From Ciona intestinalis (lineage: Eukaryota > Chordata > Ascidiacea > Phlebobranchia > Cionidae), in NCBI RefSeq assembly GCF_000224145.3, contig NC_020169.2, forward strand, positions 3,740,957 to 3,804,956: DNA of 64,000 bases, read 5' to 3'. Of this stretch, positions 23,801 to 36,163 are shown in pieces. A program made the translations under genes and the position numbers. Positions within the stretch are counted from its first letter, which is position 1. Each line of letters starts with the position of its first letter. The notes under the pieces were generated by a model. It had not been told where the DNA came from and made no database searches. It worked only from the letters and a program-made list of their open reading frames with translations.

Positions 23801-25749
23801 CGGGACGAGAAAATAGATCGAAAAGGTGTCCTATCTTCCCCCATCCTACCATATATACGGCAGCAGCATTGTAGCGTCATATGTATATGGTTTTATCTGT
23901 GCGTTCCAGGACCATATGTACTTATATGAACAAATTGTTGTTAATAAATAAAAACCTGATTAAGTAACGAACAAAGAAAATCTTCAATCTGGGATTGAAG
24001 GTTATCGTAAAATTGACTGTATTCGTATTCCACAGCTGCATTTTCTCGAATAGATCGCACAAGTCGCATGCAGAAATTCATCGGATCAACTTCGTTTCGC
24101 TAATATTCAAAGTAATTTAACATTCGGATAGCAGTACAGGGCATAATAAAGGTTAAAACCTCGCACATAGTTGTTATATAGGCGGGACTGGACCTCGCTT
24201 TAAACAATAGTCGTCGAATATTCGCACACTCCCACGAGCTGCTATCAATCTCAAAAGTGTCTTCAGCAGTTTCTTTCTGCAGTAGGTTGACGCTCGTTAA
24301 TGACATGTTTTTAATCCTTCACCATAAGAGGAAATGCTACGTTGAAACACCGTGCTGTATATTGTTTATAACAACTATAACCGGAAACAAAGAGCAATGG
24401 TTTGCTCATCAAAACGGAACGCTATACATATTTGGTGTTGGAATGGTAGGGTGGGGAAAGACGGGGCATCATAATATCTAAATAAAGTTTTAGGTTTTTT
24501 ATACAGTTCACGACCGTTTATGAAAGTTGTAAGAAGCAGCTATATAATTCTTTAAACGTTATTTGTTTACCACAGATTGGGACTAGAAAATAAAATGAAA
24601 AGGTGTTCCATCTTCTCTCGCACTACCATTCCAACACCAAACCGATATACAGTCTAAACATATATACATAATGCATTAAACGGGACATTAAAACATTGCA
24701 CAGTAGGTAGTGTTAAACCGGCGGTTCAAAAAGTATAAAACTATATACACACTGGTTTCGATTTGTGCAAACCTCTAGGTCATGATGGCCATGTTCCAGT
24801 AAAATGTTTAAAATGTCGTAGTTATTCTGTCCTGCCGCCATTGAAACTGGGGTTAATCCCGGTTGAAAGCATGAGTTCTGCCTTATTCTGGTCTGCGTCG
24901 AAGGATCATATTTCAATATTACTTCTACGATGTCAGTTTGGTTCTTTTGTATTGCATGAAAAAGGCAATCTCCGACGTCGACCTGTTAAACTTGAATGCT
25001 AGTAAATATACAAATCGTAAAAGCACATAACATTATTATGGAACAAAATCGCCCACCTTTTCTTTTAACAAAACTCGGCACATCGCTACGCTGTTTTTCT
25101 CTATAGCCACTCGAAGAGCGGAGAAGTCATTTTGATCAACACAGTTCTTCTGAAGGCCACAGTCGGGGAATTTCATGTTCACCGAGAATAACGCTTTTAC
25201 ATGCGTAACAGCGTCGCCAGAAACTAACTTCAGGTAGAAAGCATTAACTTCTTGTGAGCTGCAAGTCAGTTTGATTAAATGAGTTGCATTGCATGCTGTT
25301 TGGTATACAAAGTTTACAAAAACGATATAGTTTATGTGATAGCCCATACATTTTAGAAAAGAACACACACACCTTTGAGAATGTAAGACTTTGACTTCCA
25401 CTTTTTTATAGATTTCTTCTTGTGTTCCTGATAGTTCATCTGCAAAGTATTGTTTGTGTAAAATACGCTTATACTAACGGTAGTCCAATTTACCACCACT
25501 TAAGTTTAAAATTTGGGTTTACTTGCCCTCATAGTTATAGGCTGAAGGCGATCTCCATACAGAACAGGGTTTTCTTGGCTTTGTTTCCGAATTTGACCCA
25601 TTTTTGTGCACAAGTGGCGTGAATTTCATTGGCCCTTGGGAAGCAGAAGTGTTTATTGTTGAGGAAAATCTGTTGTTCCCTGTCGATGCTGCTGGTGGTA
25701 AACTTTGGTCAGAAAATCTCCGATAGGAAAATGGCTGCTGTTTTTTCAT
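20823..25749 (-). CDS. TRPC: TRPC-type cation channel with divergent pore
   Basis: A six-TM cation channel of the canonical TRP family. Ten exons join exactly in phase to 779 residues: 25523-25749, 25057-25258, 24773-24982, 24160-24276, 23956-24099, 23364-23525, 22931-23078, 22506-22592, 21830-22010 and 20823-21684. A Ser-rich N-terminus is followed by ankyrin repeats (VDVGDCLFHAIQKNQTDIVE, LTPVSMAAGQNNYDILNILL), then the TRPC linker with EVDPMNFCMRLV and VVTHQNCQ, matching the family's KKFVAHPNCQ block. S1 and the pre-S1 region include IVAPKSKIG. After S6 (NMLIAMMTKSYEE) comes EELEWKFYRTELW, the TRPC form of the TRP box, and FIRPPPMNLIPHP. The pore helix reads FKTFPESILTLGKV and lacks the LFW triplet usual in TRPC. 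The 60-base intron at 24100-24159 is open except for the TAG of its own acceptor. The introns carry MITEs. Confidence 0.9.
22283..22484. mobile_element. MITE in a TRPC intron
   Basis: TAGGTATGGTGGGGGAAGAC at the left and CCCCCCAACCCCCCTATAC at the right flank the family interior (TCGTGTTTTAAACAATTAAC, CCAAATGGGACG). Confidence 0.8.
23133..23317. mobile_element. MITE in a TRPC intron
   Basis: Ends TATGGTAGGGTGAGAGAAGA and CCCATCTTCCCCCACCCTAC. It occupies most of the intron between the exons at 22931-23078 and 23364-23525, and ends about 45 bases from the next exon. Confidence 0.85.
23657..23855. mobile_element. MITE in a TRPC intron, well preserved
   Basis: One of the best-kept copies: TAGAGTAGGGTGGGGTAAGA at the left, CTATCTTCCCCCATCCTACC at the right, and the full interior (CATCCTGATCGTGTTTTAAA, TTGTTTACTACCAAACGGGA). 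Confidence 0.88.
24431..24643. mobile_element. MITE inside a longer inverted repeat, TRPC intron
   Basis: The usual family ends (ATGGTAGGGTGGGGAAAGAC; CATCTTCTCTCGCACTACCAT) are preceded by TTTGGTGTTGGA and followed by its exact complement TCCAACACCAAA. The perfect outer stem, TTTGGTGTTGGAATGGTAG, is 19 bases, longer than in any other copy here. Confidence 0.8.
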
Positions 25750-27084
25750 GTTGTTTTAACACTGAGTAAATAACTCTGCTATATGTACATAAATGCACAG
25801 GTTAGGTTTTGAAATATATTGGCAACTTTGACACCTATGATATTTTTACAATAACTGATTATACTATAATAGTTTCTTGTCTAAAGAATAAATTTTCACA
25901 TTTACTGTAGTTATTCTATGACCTTTGATGTTTATAATTATTTTTTGAAGCTGATATAACAAAAATCAATAATATAGGTCTATACAGAAGGAAGTAAAAG
26001 TAACTCTGCACAGCCGAGAGTGTTATTAAGATTTTAATTAATGAGGCATTAGGTCATATCCCACCTCACCTTCCGAATAAACAATCAATTTACTATTACA
26101 TAGAATATATTATATATACTACTTGGTTGTTTTTAATAATTTTAATGTTTTACTTTCAGTTGTAATAAGTATTCATTCTGTTACTATAGCCAAGTAGTAT
26201 TCTTTTTGATTTCTTTAACTTTAACATAGCAAATTTATAATATTAATTCTGAGGCAATGGTTTTGAATTATCTGTTGTTGCTTGCCGTTTCAATATCTTG
26301 CGGATATGCAGACTACAGGTGTTATAAAAATCAGTCCAATGGCCAAATCGGGCCTTCTTGTTACTGTACAGACAGTATTTACTAATATACCAGCACCATT
26401 TATTGCACAGTTTAATAATTTTCATTGCATACAACATTAAAAAAAAACAAAAAAAAAGAAAACAAATCCCAAGGATGCTGCTAACATAATTTAAAAATTG
26501 CTATTTTGGTATGAATTAAGTTTTCATACAGGAAGTGGAGTTTCACGCCGACGATATACACATTACATAAACAATAAAAATAATTGCTTTTATAAACATT
26601 GTCAAAAGTTCAGTATGTATAGATTTTTTTATGTGTTAGCTTAATAAGCATGTCATGTTCTAAGACTTCGCCAATTTAAACTGCATAAATTAAACCTTGG
26701 AACTGGAAAGGCCTATTAATATGAATTAATGCAACTTCTTTATCCCCACTGAGCATCAAGTCATTCTAGCACTATACACCTTATGCCTGCTGATCCGCGG
26801 GCATCGTATATTATAATTTTTTTGATGACAATTTGGTCAATCTGTAAGGACCACTGGGTTGTAGCAATTACCACTTAGCAGCTTACCCAAGCAAACATGT
26901 TCACATGAATGGCAGTGGTTAGTTCCAAACTCAATATCTTTTAACAAACAGGAGATTTAACCAATGAGCTAGATGCATAAAGTAGAAATATAAAAAGCAA
27001 CAACACTATTTAAAAACAAACAGTACAACAAATTCGTTATCTATTTATGTTTAGTTCAAAGCATTTTATAATCCATTAACCCCC
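25750..27084. other. Intergenic between TRPC and PTS
   Basis: A tail-to-head gap (TRPC starts at 25749 and reads left; PTS ends at 27085). No coding motif. A diverged minus-strand SINE-like piece lies at about 26800-26930 (CCACTGGGTTGTAGCAATTA is the complement of the SINE's TTGCTNCAACCCAGTGG). Confidence 0.5.
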
Positions 27085-27996
27085 TTAACCTTCTTCACCC
27101 ATATATTCTGTCACAATATTCTCAGTTTCGCACAACTGAACTTTGTAAAGTGAACACTTCTCATTTTTCATATACGGCTCAAGTTGTTGCCAAATGTAAA
27201 TTGCAATGTTCTCTGCAGTTGATGGCTTATCCTTGAAATAATCAATGTCTTTATCAACACACTTGTGATCCATTGGCTCCATGATTGCTTTCTGATGGTT
27301 ATCATATGATTAACTACTGTCATGAATATAAAATAGACTATTCACAATGCACAAAATAAACACCTGCATATATTCTTTTAAATCAACTGCATTTATTACC
27401 ATTCCTGTAACAGGATCCACTTCACCATAAACTGTTACTTTCACTCTAGATAATAAATAAATAACTGTATTATTATTACAAGGGAGATGATAATCAAATT
27501 TCAAAATTTTGGTTATTTAGGGGTTAGTCTTAAGAGGTAAAGCTATGATAAAACCTGTCGCGAAAGTGTTTAGGGATAAAATTGTTGTGACTTAACTGTG
27601 TTGTGACTTATTTTAATGTCACTTATATTCTTTGAAGCTAAAGATTAAACTAGTAGTTAAGGATAAATGGGTGAGATCGAAAGAAGATTCTTTACTAGCA
27701 CCTAAAATTTAATCGGCACCTACTCATAATTGTGTCCGTGGCCATTAGGGGGGTTACACTTCCCATAAATTCGTAAATTATCTTCGTCACTTAATTGTGG
27801 AGCATGAAGACGGTGACTTGCACAAAGAGTCAATCGTCTAAAATAACAATTGTAATTTTGACTATAGTCCAACATAAAGCTTTATTATACAATGTTAAGA
27901 TAAAACATAACATTAGTGCAAATACACCAATATTGAATAGTATTATTGTAGTATGTATAGTCTTTATGTGTTATACCTTGTCAAAAAAACCTTCAT
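27085..27996 (-). CDS. PTS: 6-pyruvoyl-tetrahydropterin synthase
   Basis: The second enzyme of tetrahydrobiopterin synthesis. It converts 7,8-dihydroneopterin triphosphate to 6-pyruvoyl-tetrahydropterin in the cytosol. Four exons fit in phase: 27977-27996, 27724-27837, 27364-27445 and 27085-27291. They give 140 residues, against 145 in human. The first coding exon is only 20 bases (MKVFLT plus part of an Arg codon). The zinc histidines are seen in CASHRLH and GHGHNYE. The catalytic cysteine lies in [14 protein letters not shown], and the Asp-His pair in [10 protein letters not shown]. The substrate-binding glutamate is in [10 protein letters not shown]. All expected active-site residues are present. 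The gene is head-to-head with LRRC69, 447 bases apart, so the two may share a promoter. Confidence 0.95.
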
Positions 27997-28443
27997 AATT
28001 GCCTTTGTAAGAACCGAAATATTGCAGTCTTTATGTGTACCTAAATAGAACAGATAGTATAACGTTTACAAATTATATTGTTAAACGATAATGTTTTTGT
28101 TTACAACCAGAAAAATACGTCACAGCTCACGTGGTTAATGGGTGCGTATAGAATATTAAAAATATTAAACTGCCCCAGTTTATATACTAAGATACGATAT
28201 CGTAAAAAACCTTACAGTATTAATATGTAATGCGCATCTTTGGCACCACTTTAAAACTATTCACATTGAGAAATGCTCGTTTTAACCAAACATCTTTTAT
28301 TGACCCTTACACTTCAGCCACAATTCGTTAATGTATCTATGGTTGCTAGGATAAGCGCAGTAGGTACTTTCCCGTTTTTGAAACCACAAACTTATTTGTA
28401 TGCTTTGTAACAAATGACTGTTTATTTTGCTGTTTATTAAAAA
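27997..28443. promoter_or_regulatory. Putative bidirectional promoter, PTS / LRRC69
   Basis: The 447 bases between the start codons of the divergent genes hold both promoters and both 5' leaders. No TATA box in a clear position and no defined motif could be assigned. Confidence 0.45.
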
Positions 28444-31302
28444 ATGACTGAAGCGCCGCTTGTCCGGTTGCTTCGGGGAAATCCCAAGAGCTTAAACCTA
28501 AGTGGTAAAAAATTATTGCAAGTTCCAAAGCCAGTAACGCGTATGCAAAGCCTTCAAGCACTGGAAGCCAAAAACAACAAACTAACAGGCTTACCAGCTT
28601 TCTTATCAAATTTAGAAAACGTATGTATTATTGGTCAATAATTTTGTCAGCTGTATCATTGTCTCACTTCATTATTTTAGCTTGAAGTGTTGAATCTGGG
28701 AAATAACGATTTTGAAGACATTCCTGTTGTGTTACAACATTTAAAGAAACTACTCAAACTTCATCTATTTGGAAATGCATTAAAAAATCTCAACTCTAAT
28801 GTATTAGGTAGGTTAGAGGTAGGCTGTATTTATTGAAACGTGTTTAAAATATTTTGCTACAGGTAGCATGCAGCAGCTGACCTTTTTGAACCTTAATAAC
28901 AATCTATTAACCGAGTTACCTCCTGAAATATCAAGGTTAGTATTGCAAAAATTCAAAAGTTTAACATTTTTCTTAGATTTGTGATGATTTTTGCCTTTTT
29001 TTAAATGCACTTTTTAACTTCAAGTATTAGTCAATATGTAGCTTAGTCAATATGTAAGTTATAAGTTATAATACTGCCTGTTCGCCGGATAAATATTAAC
29101 ATTGTAGCTTTAAAAATAAACTAAAATCGTAACTTTTCTTTTACTAAGCTTATGTTTAAGAAACTTCTATATTTATGTAATGGTATCTTTAGATTGGAGG
29201 CACTACAAGTGTTAAGTGTCTGTAACAACCAACTTCAAAACTTTCCATCTCAAATCTGCAACTTACCAAAGCTTCATGAACTTCGGGCATCACACAATGA
29301 ACTGGAATCTCTTCCACTTGAAATTGGTTTCTTACAAAACTTATCCAAACTGTACATATCTCAGAATAAAATCAAGGAATTACCAGAGGTACATACAAAC
29401 GTTTAACCCAGTTTTTGGCCATATAAAAAGATGAAATAAAATGTATTATACTGCTGTGATATAGCAGTATGTAGTTTATTAATTTGGATCTTAATTGTTG
29501 TATTTTAAATATATTCTACAGGGTTTGGGAAAGTTAAGAAAACTTCACTTGTTAGATATTGCTGGAAATGAACTAAGAATATTTCCAACAGAGGTTGGTA
29601 AACTAGCATAGTGTTGAATTGTGATATACTTTACGTTTATAAAATATTCAAACATATCATTAACCTCTGTTCTCAAATACCTTTACCTAGAAAATTAAGG
29701 GTGATTTAGGTTTAACTATGTCTTACAGATGCATAATATACCACTGAAGGAGTTGTATTGTGAAGCTAATCCACTCTTGGAAGAAGTTCCAGTTCACTCA
29801 GTCCAAGAAGAGGAAATTCTATCACTTAAAGTACGATAACTTTGTTACTTGGCTTTTCTGTCAAATTATTACTCTGCAACAGGTGTTGGAATGTTCAAGA
29901 TATAGAATATATATGAAACGCCAGGCAGAAAAATAATAAGTTGTCAGAGAAGCTCTTTTTGTCTTACAATTTGTATCTTTCTTTGCAAATTGATGTTGTA
30001 ATTGTAAAAGGATATGATTAAAACCCAAAACAAATTGATCTTTGCAGGAGTTATGTGCACGCTTAGTGATGAAAGAAGTGAAAGATAAGTACGTGTTTAC
30101 TTTATTTCTATCAATTTTGCATCCAATGTGACATATATTTTATTGTTAGGTCATCCAATATAAGGCACAGAATACGTTACTTCAAAGGAGTGAGGGAGTT
30201 ACTATCACAAGCCAGTCGTTGTTCTGTGTGTTCAGATGCTTTTCTCAACACTTGGCTTGAGTGTGTCAGATTTGTCAAAGCCGGAAAGGTTTGTTTGTTT
30301 GCCAGCAGTGGTGGTTTTTATTATTGCAGAAAACATTGTTGTAGGACATTAAATTGTTGTATGTCTGTATTTTGTTATGCAGGCTGTTTTTAAACTTTTA
30401 TAATGTGCCTTTTAAAAAAATGTGGTTTATGTAGATTAGAACATTATATGTAGATTATGACATAATATCAAGGTTAAGCTTAGGCCCCTCTTTTCAATGC
30501 TACACTATTGTGGGTGTATGTGCTCTTGGGCGAAACCTTCAACAGCTTTGCTTGTTCAGTAGTAACTAATGTTCAGCCACACGAATACAATCACACACTA
30601 AGTTACAATCCTTCCTGCAGACGTTGGGTTTATCTTATTGAGCACGGTAGTGGTCATATAGATCCTTTTTCGTTAAACAGTTTTTCTCTGCACTTATCTC
30701 AATTCTTAATTCTAGCATTTATTCTTTAATCTCTCGATTAAAATCAAATCATAAAATATATTTTGAATTTTTACACTCAATTTTCAGATTTAAAATCGCA
30801 CAATTAGCGTGTGTGTGCCGAAGACTAATGCCTTTTTTCTATAGTTATCTTCCGTATAAAATCTACGTCTCTCGGTTTTCTTCGCTCTTTTAGTTTACCG
30901 CTTGCAAAAAATCATTATGCAGCCGCCACAATATGAATAATATTAATTTCTAACATTACCTATAATTACTGCATGATTACTGTTTATCCAAATTCACAAA
31001 AACAAACTTTTACAAGTCGACACACGGTACAGGAGTTGTACAAAGCAAATTTATGCATATTCTTTACCAAATCTTCAATCCTTATACGTCTTAAGTTTCA
31101 TGAGGGTTAATTAATACTATGCTAATTAGTTTATACCGTGCTCACGCATTAGATCTTTGATCTCTTGTTAATATATTAATAATTGCAGGATCTTAAAATC
31201 AACAAGTGTAACAACCCAGTTATCCCAGTCCGGGCATTGCTTTGTTCTTATAAATGTTTCAATTCAGAAGGACACAGCTTTTATGGTGTTGCTTTTCCAT
31301 AA
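28444..31302 (+). CDS. LRRC69: Leucine-rich repeat protein LRRC69
   Basis: An intracellular leucine-rich repeat protein of unknown function. Exons: 28444-28620, 28681-28807, 28863-28935, 29193-29388, 29522-29593, 29729-29830, 30048-30088, 30151-30288 and 31189-31302. About eight LRRs of the LxxLxLxxNxLxxLP type run from the N-terminus (SLNLSGKKLLQVPKPV, LEVLNLGNNDFEDIP, LTFLNLNNNLLTELPPEI). Assignment rests on the C-terminal half: LLDIAGNELRIFPTEM, LKELYCEANPLLEEVP, then CSVCSDAFLNTWLECVRFV and ALLCSYKCFNSEG, which align with human LRRC69 in order and spacing. The paired cysteines (CxxC and CxxxC) could bind zinc. No signal peptide or TM segment. The gene is divergent from PTS. Confidence 0.93.
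30495..30600 (+). repeat. SINE remnant in the last LRRC69 intron
   Basis: ATTGTGGGTGTATGTGCTCT followed by TGGGCGAAACCTTCAACAG is a diverged copy of the SINE core (GTGGGCGTATGTGTCCTTGG GCAAGACACTTAAC). Confidence 0.5.
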
Positions 31303-32065
31303 CAAACAAAATAACAGTTTTTGTGTCTTCTTAGTTAACATCCATTTGCACTACTCTTCATTTACTCTGGTAATTTTTTGTATTGTGTCTGTTACTGTGA
31401 TAGCATTTTCTCATTTGCACCTTAGAAGTTACTGATTCACTACTGTGTTACTTACTTTTGTATAATGCAAGTAAAGAATATGCCTCTTACACATGATGTT
31501 TTGTTGTTGCAACTAAAAAAGGTAAAAAAGTAGAATATCAAACTTATCAAACATTGTTTGGGAAGAATATATAAAATTATTTGTATTAAATGACTAAAAT
31601 AACACAAATTACCACTTCTAAATCTCGTTTTTGACTTTTTCGATACAGAAAACAAATAACGCACATTTTTCAGACTTCCTTTAAATCTATTTTTATGTCC
31701 AGGTATTTCTTTGAATTACCGAAAAATATGTATTTTTCCCATACCTACTGTGTTATTTTAGGCACAAATTTACGTTCAATTTGTCTTACACGTAACAATG
31801 GGTTAGATTATTCGGTATTTCTATGGCTCTGGTTGAGTCTAAAACAGTATAGTTGATAGTTGGACGACTCCTGTTTATGACTATAAGTAGACAACCTGTG
31901 GTTTGGAGAAGTTGCTGCAGTATGTGGCACTAAGTTCTGAGTTTACTTTTAAAAGTACTTTTATGTATTTTATGATTTTTATTGTTGTTCTGCAACACAT
32001 AATGCACTGTTCAAAACTATTGCACAATTCCTTTAACAATCTATATATCCACATGAAACCGTTTT
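31303..32065. other. Convergent intergenic region
   Basis: AT-rich 3' flanks of LRRC69 (+) and of the first oxygenase-like gene (-). Nothing coding or repetitive was recognised. Confidence 0.4.
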
Positions 32066-35000
32066 TCACATCATCTGGTGTGATTGTTGCAACAATTCAG
32101 TAAAATAAGATTTTTCTTTATTGCTTACTTCCAAGGAATATTTACTGAAAAGTTTCTCAAGGTTTCCAAGAGTCATTTTTGATTTTAATGGATCATCATG
32201 CATTCCTAGTCGTAACTGCCTATAAATTTTAAAAAGTTTGTTTTTAGTCAAATCAGATTTTAATTCCTCCCAATTTAATAGACCAAATTATGGACATAGT
32301 ATTTTTTTACATGTAATGTGATCCTGGTGTGGTGGGGCACTGACAGTAGTTATAACACAGGTCTTATGTTTCATACAACTGGAGTATACAATGTAGACAA
32401 CCTATACGGAACCACAGGGTTGGAGGTTGGAGCAATTGCTGTTAAATCGCTACCCAGAGACACATTCGCCTACAATGATAGCAGCAACGAACCTTAAAGT
32501 CTCTGGGTTACAGGCACTTTTGCCACCACGTTGATACATAATGATTAGAATTATGTGAAGCTTGCATGCGGTTAAACAAAAACTTACATGCTCAATTTTT
32601 GCATTTGTGGAGTCAAATCTGCTCCCTCCATTTTTTCGTATACTCGTTTAATGAAAGCTAGTCGTCTGTTCTTTGTCATTTTAATAACATTTGCATATCT
32701 GCAACCAAAGTACAAAGTACTTGGTGGATGAGCAGCATGGTCAATGTTGCCTAAGAAAGTCAAAAACAAAAAATCATGAATAAACTAAATTTAAAATGCC
32801 TATCTTTTCCCCTTTTGTAAAAACACAGTTAATGCTGCATTTCTGTGCTTGCATTTAATATGCCATTTAGTTCTTACTCTATATACTTGATCTAGGTTCA
32901 CAAGAACAAGTTTAAATACCCCTAAATAAAGCCACACGACCAAACTTTGGAGCAACAGCAGCAATTGTTTCGTAAACTTCACCACCAGGTCCAATATAAC
33001 CAAGCACACCATCATCTTTCTTAATATCAACCCACGTTGTTTCAGCGTAATCATTTGGATTGAAATCTTCAGTTAGATATAGCAGCAGGGTCAGCTCTTC
33101 CTAAATAAAGATGTTTTTTTTTGGATTGATTAGAGGCAATAATATAATTTATTCAAATTTCCAAGCTTCGTTATATTATATCTAATGCTACATTGCTGGC
33201 AGTGTTACATAATTTGTACCTGATGTCTTTCTGAATCTGGATGAATTCTTGAATGGTCACCACTGCGAACATAATTCAGTGCTACATCATAGGGAAACCA
33301 TTCCGTCTCATTTGTAACATGTTCTAAAAAGCCTAACATTCGCTTCCACATGTCAGTTTCTTGAAAATTGTCCACCTGAATTATGGAATAATTTACGCAT
33401 TTTATTGTTATTTTTGAGTATTAAATTGGTAGATAATTTTTGACACTACAAAAGCCTCCTGAAATATTGGAAATTACGAAGTCTGTATTTCTGTCAACTC
33501 ACATTTAATGGTTCCATCCATTGAATATTATCATGCCCTTCTTCAGGTGCTGGATCAAACGGGTTTAACTTAGCATTACATGCGATGATATGAGCTTTCC
33601 ATTCATGCAATTCCTCAGTGGTGAACAATCCATCATACACATGTATTGGCCTTTAAAATTAAAATACAAGCAAGTGATTGTAGTATATTCAAATCACAGA
33701 ATAAAGTAGTATAATATACTTAATGCACTAGTACAGGTTTAAAACCACTAGTGAATTCAAATGATTCTACCTGTTTTTACTTTTGTCGTAGTAACTCTTC
33801 TTGTGACATTTGTCATAATCAATCACACGCTCATTGTCTTTATTACTAAATCGGAATGAACCAAAGTCTTCTTTTACTTTTCCCATTGTTCTTGCCCCAG
33901 ATGCTGGAGTAGAAATCTCTGGAAAGTATTACCCCGAAGAATTTTATTTGTAATTAGATGAAAAAGTGCAGCATGGTAAATTCTAAACTTCTGTATGGAT
34001 TATATCCTTTATTATTTCCTTCCTTTCAATATAAGCCAACACTTCATATTTAATTGAATAAATTATGGTTACCATTCAGTGAATCACAAGCTTAGACAAT
34101 TCGTGTAGTTAAAATCTCCATGTGATTTATCTTTACTGTTCTAGGAATTCCAAGTAAAGTATCTGTTACACTTTTTTAAAACAAGTTGTTTTATCTTGTT
34201 GGTATGAGGTATCAGATTAAAAGAATTTTAATTGCTGGAAAATAAACAAATAAAGATATGGTTTACCATCATTGTTTTCGAGATCAGTTGTCATAACAAC
34301 ATGCAGCTGCATCATATGTTGGAAAAAGTTAACGCTCGGTGCTCGGAACAAAACTGTGTGACACGCTGGCCACAAGGTGGCTCGAAAACCATGAGGATGA
34401 ACAGTTTCAGTGACTTCAAGTCGAGATTCATTGCTCATGTTTGGATTCCTACTCATGGCGTAGAAGGAAAGCTGAAAAATCATGCAAACAAACAAGCATT
34501 GTAACTTTTCTTTAAAGTGAGATCTAGCAACATACTTTATACAGTTACCTTGGTTAAAACATTCAAAGTCCACAAAAAACTACTTATAAAGTTACCGTTT
34601 TATGTGATAAAGGCGTCCACTTACAACCGACTGGACATAAGTTTAGAACAGCTGCTCACTGAGCTTTGTATACCCCATGTCTACTAACTTTTTCTCATTT
34701 CCCTGAACAGTCCTGCACTTACCTGTCCATAGCTGTTTAATTTCCAGGAATCTTGCAGAAAGAATGTGAGAATATATCTATCTTTGCCACACAGCGAATG
34801 TTGTTGAGGTGGTACTGCATCTAATGATCGAAGATATTCAATAGTACCCGCCTGAAGCTTAACCTGAAGACAATGTACGTTTTTTAAGTAATATGTTAAG
34901 AATAGAAAAGGTGTTGTTTAATAAAACACTAAGAACTATTTTTATTAAAAATATAAATTTCCGATTATGTGTTATTGTAAAACTTACAGGCTTTTTCAAA

Positions 35001-35657
35001 AGCTTTTCAACCATTGGTAGGACTCTGTGCCAAGTTTTGGTTGAATTAAAGAAACTGATGTCAAGTTCTTTTAGCCAAGGTGCCGACCCGAAATTCCAAG
35101 ATGCAGGATTGGCAGTTTTTGAATAGTTCTAAACAAGGTGTAAAATAATGTGTTGATTGTGTAATGGATCAGTACTATGAAAGTGGAGAAGTAATTATTG
35201 AAGTAAGCCTAAGAACAGCGGGAAGATTCATACCTGATGCACAAACGTGTAATCTTTATCACCTTGCGTCAGTATTTCTACAAAAGGATAAAAATCCTCC
35301 TGCAAAATAGCATTGTCAATAACCCATGCTTTCTTGCCATCTCCAATATTAAGTTCCCTTGTCATTTGCATTGATCCATGAGCATAAAAAGTCCTTTCCT
35401 CTTGTATATCTTCATCTTTGTCATCCTGGTCTTGGTCATCTTTAAGCATTACATACTGCAAAGATGGATGAATACTTCATACACTAACATTGTATTTATT
35501 TAGGCACCTGAGCCTAGCAACACTTCAGACCATACATATACATATAATTTTTTTTTCTACATTAGAAGACTTCATTACTTACTCGTCCTCCATATGCTTG
35601 CCTTAAATAAACCACCATGCAGAAAACAACAATCAAGATATCCAATTTCCGAGCCAT
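32066..35657 (-). CDS. Secreted protein with two 2OG-Fe(II) oxygenase-like halves, paralogue A
   Basis: Eleven exons fit in phase to 577 residues: 35583-35657, 35234-35455, 34988-35128, 34723-34863, 34267-34471, 33771-33918, 33503-33650, 33220-33375, 32920-33100, 32588-32750 and 32066-32219. Exon 1 is a signal peptide (MARKLDILIVVFCMVVYL...). The N-terminal half starts AWVIDNAI and ends with VHPHGFRATLWPACHTVLFR, a barrel-like block without the metal motif. The C-terminal half has the 2OG-oxygenase signature: HSRIHPDSE (HxD), LLLYLTEDFNPNDY, VAPKFGRVALFR, then NIDHAAHPP and a following Arg (GCRYAN), as in prolyl-4-hydroxylase-type domains. The substrate is unknown; a secretory-pathway hydroxylase is a reasonable inference. 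It is the most diverged of the three copies. The vertebrate counterpart is not recognised. Confidence 0.82.
32325..32520 (+). repeat. SINE-like remnant
   Basis: In the last intron of paralogue A, fragments such as GGTTGGAGCAATTGCTG and CTCTGGGTTACAGGCACTTTT (the complement of AGTGCCTGTAACCCAGAG) match the SINE in pieces and in mixed orientation. Confidence 0.4.
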
Positions 35658-36163
35658 TTCCAACATGTATACTCATCAACACAACTGTCAGCAAATGCAA
35701 GCTGCTTGGCTCTGGGATGGAATGAAGCTTAGACAGGAAGTGTCACTCAACACTGGAATAAAGCTTTACTGGTTCTATGCATTCCAAGCACGTTGGCAAT
35801 TCTGGTTAAAGTGTGGTTCTTGTACTTCCTGCCAGCTGCTCAACTGTAATCTTTTGAACTTAAAAGCAACTATTTTATAGTCTGAATACATTGCAGCCAC
35901 TATCAGCTTGACTAAGTTTTCTCATTCATTTAATACAATACAAAGCATGAACAATTCATGGTCGAACAAATTTATTGGCATTTCAGAAAACATTCATTAG
36001 GACAGTGAAATTTGTCAATGACAGCTGTTAATATTACAAAAAGGATATCTCAATACAGCAACATTATAATCTCTTGTGGCATAAACAACTAAACGCTTAT
36101 TAAAACACAACATGGTCTTCATTATTTCTGTGACCACTCTTTGCACTATCAATAATATGTAAA

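Noticed and set aside
24100-24159. Stop codon interrupting the TRPC linker
   Set aside because: The TAG is the end of a 60-base intron; removing it restores the family alignment around EVDPMN exactly.
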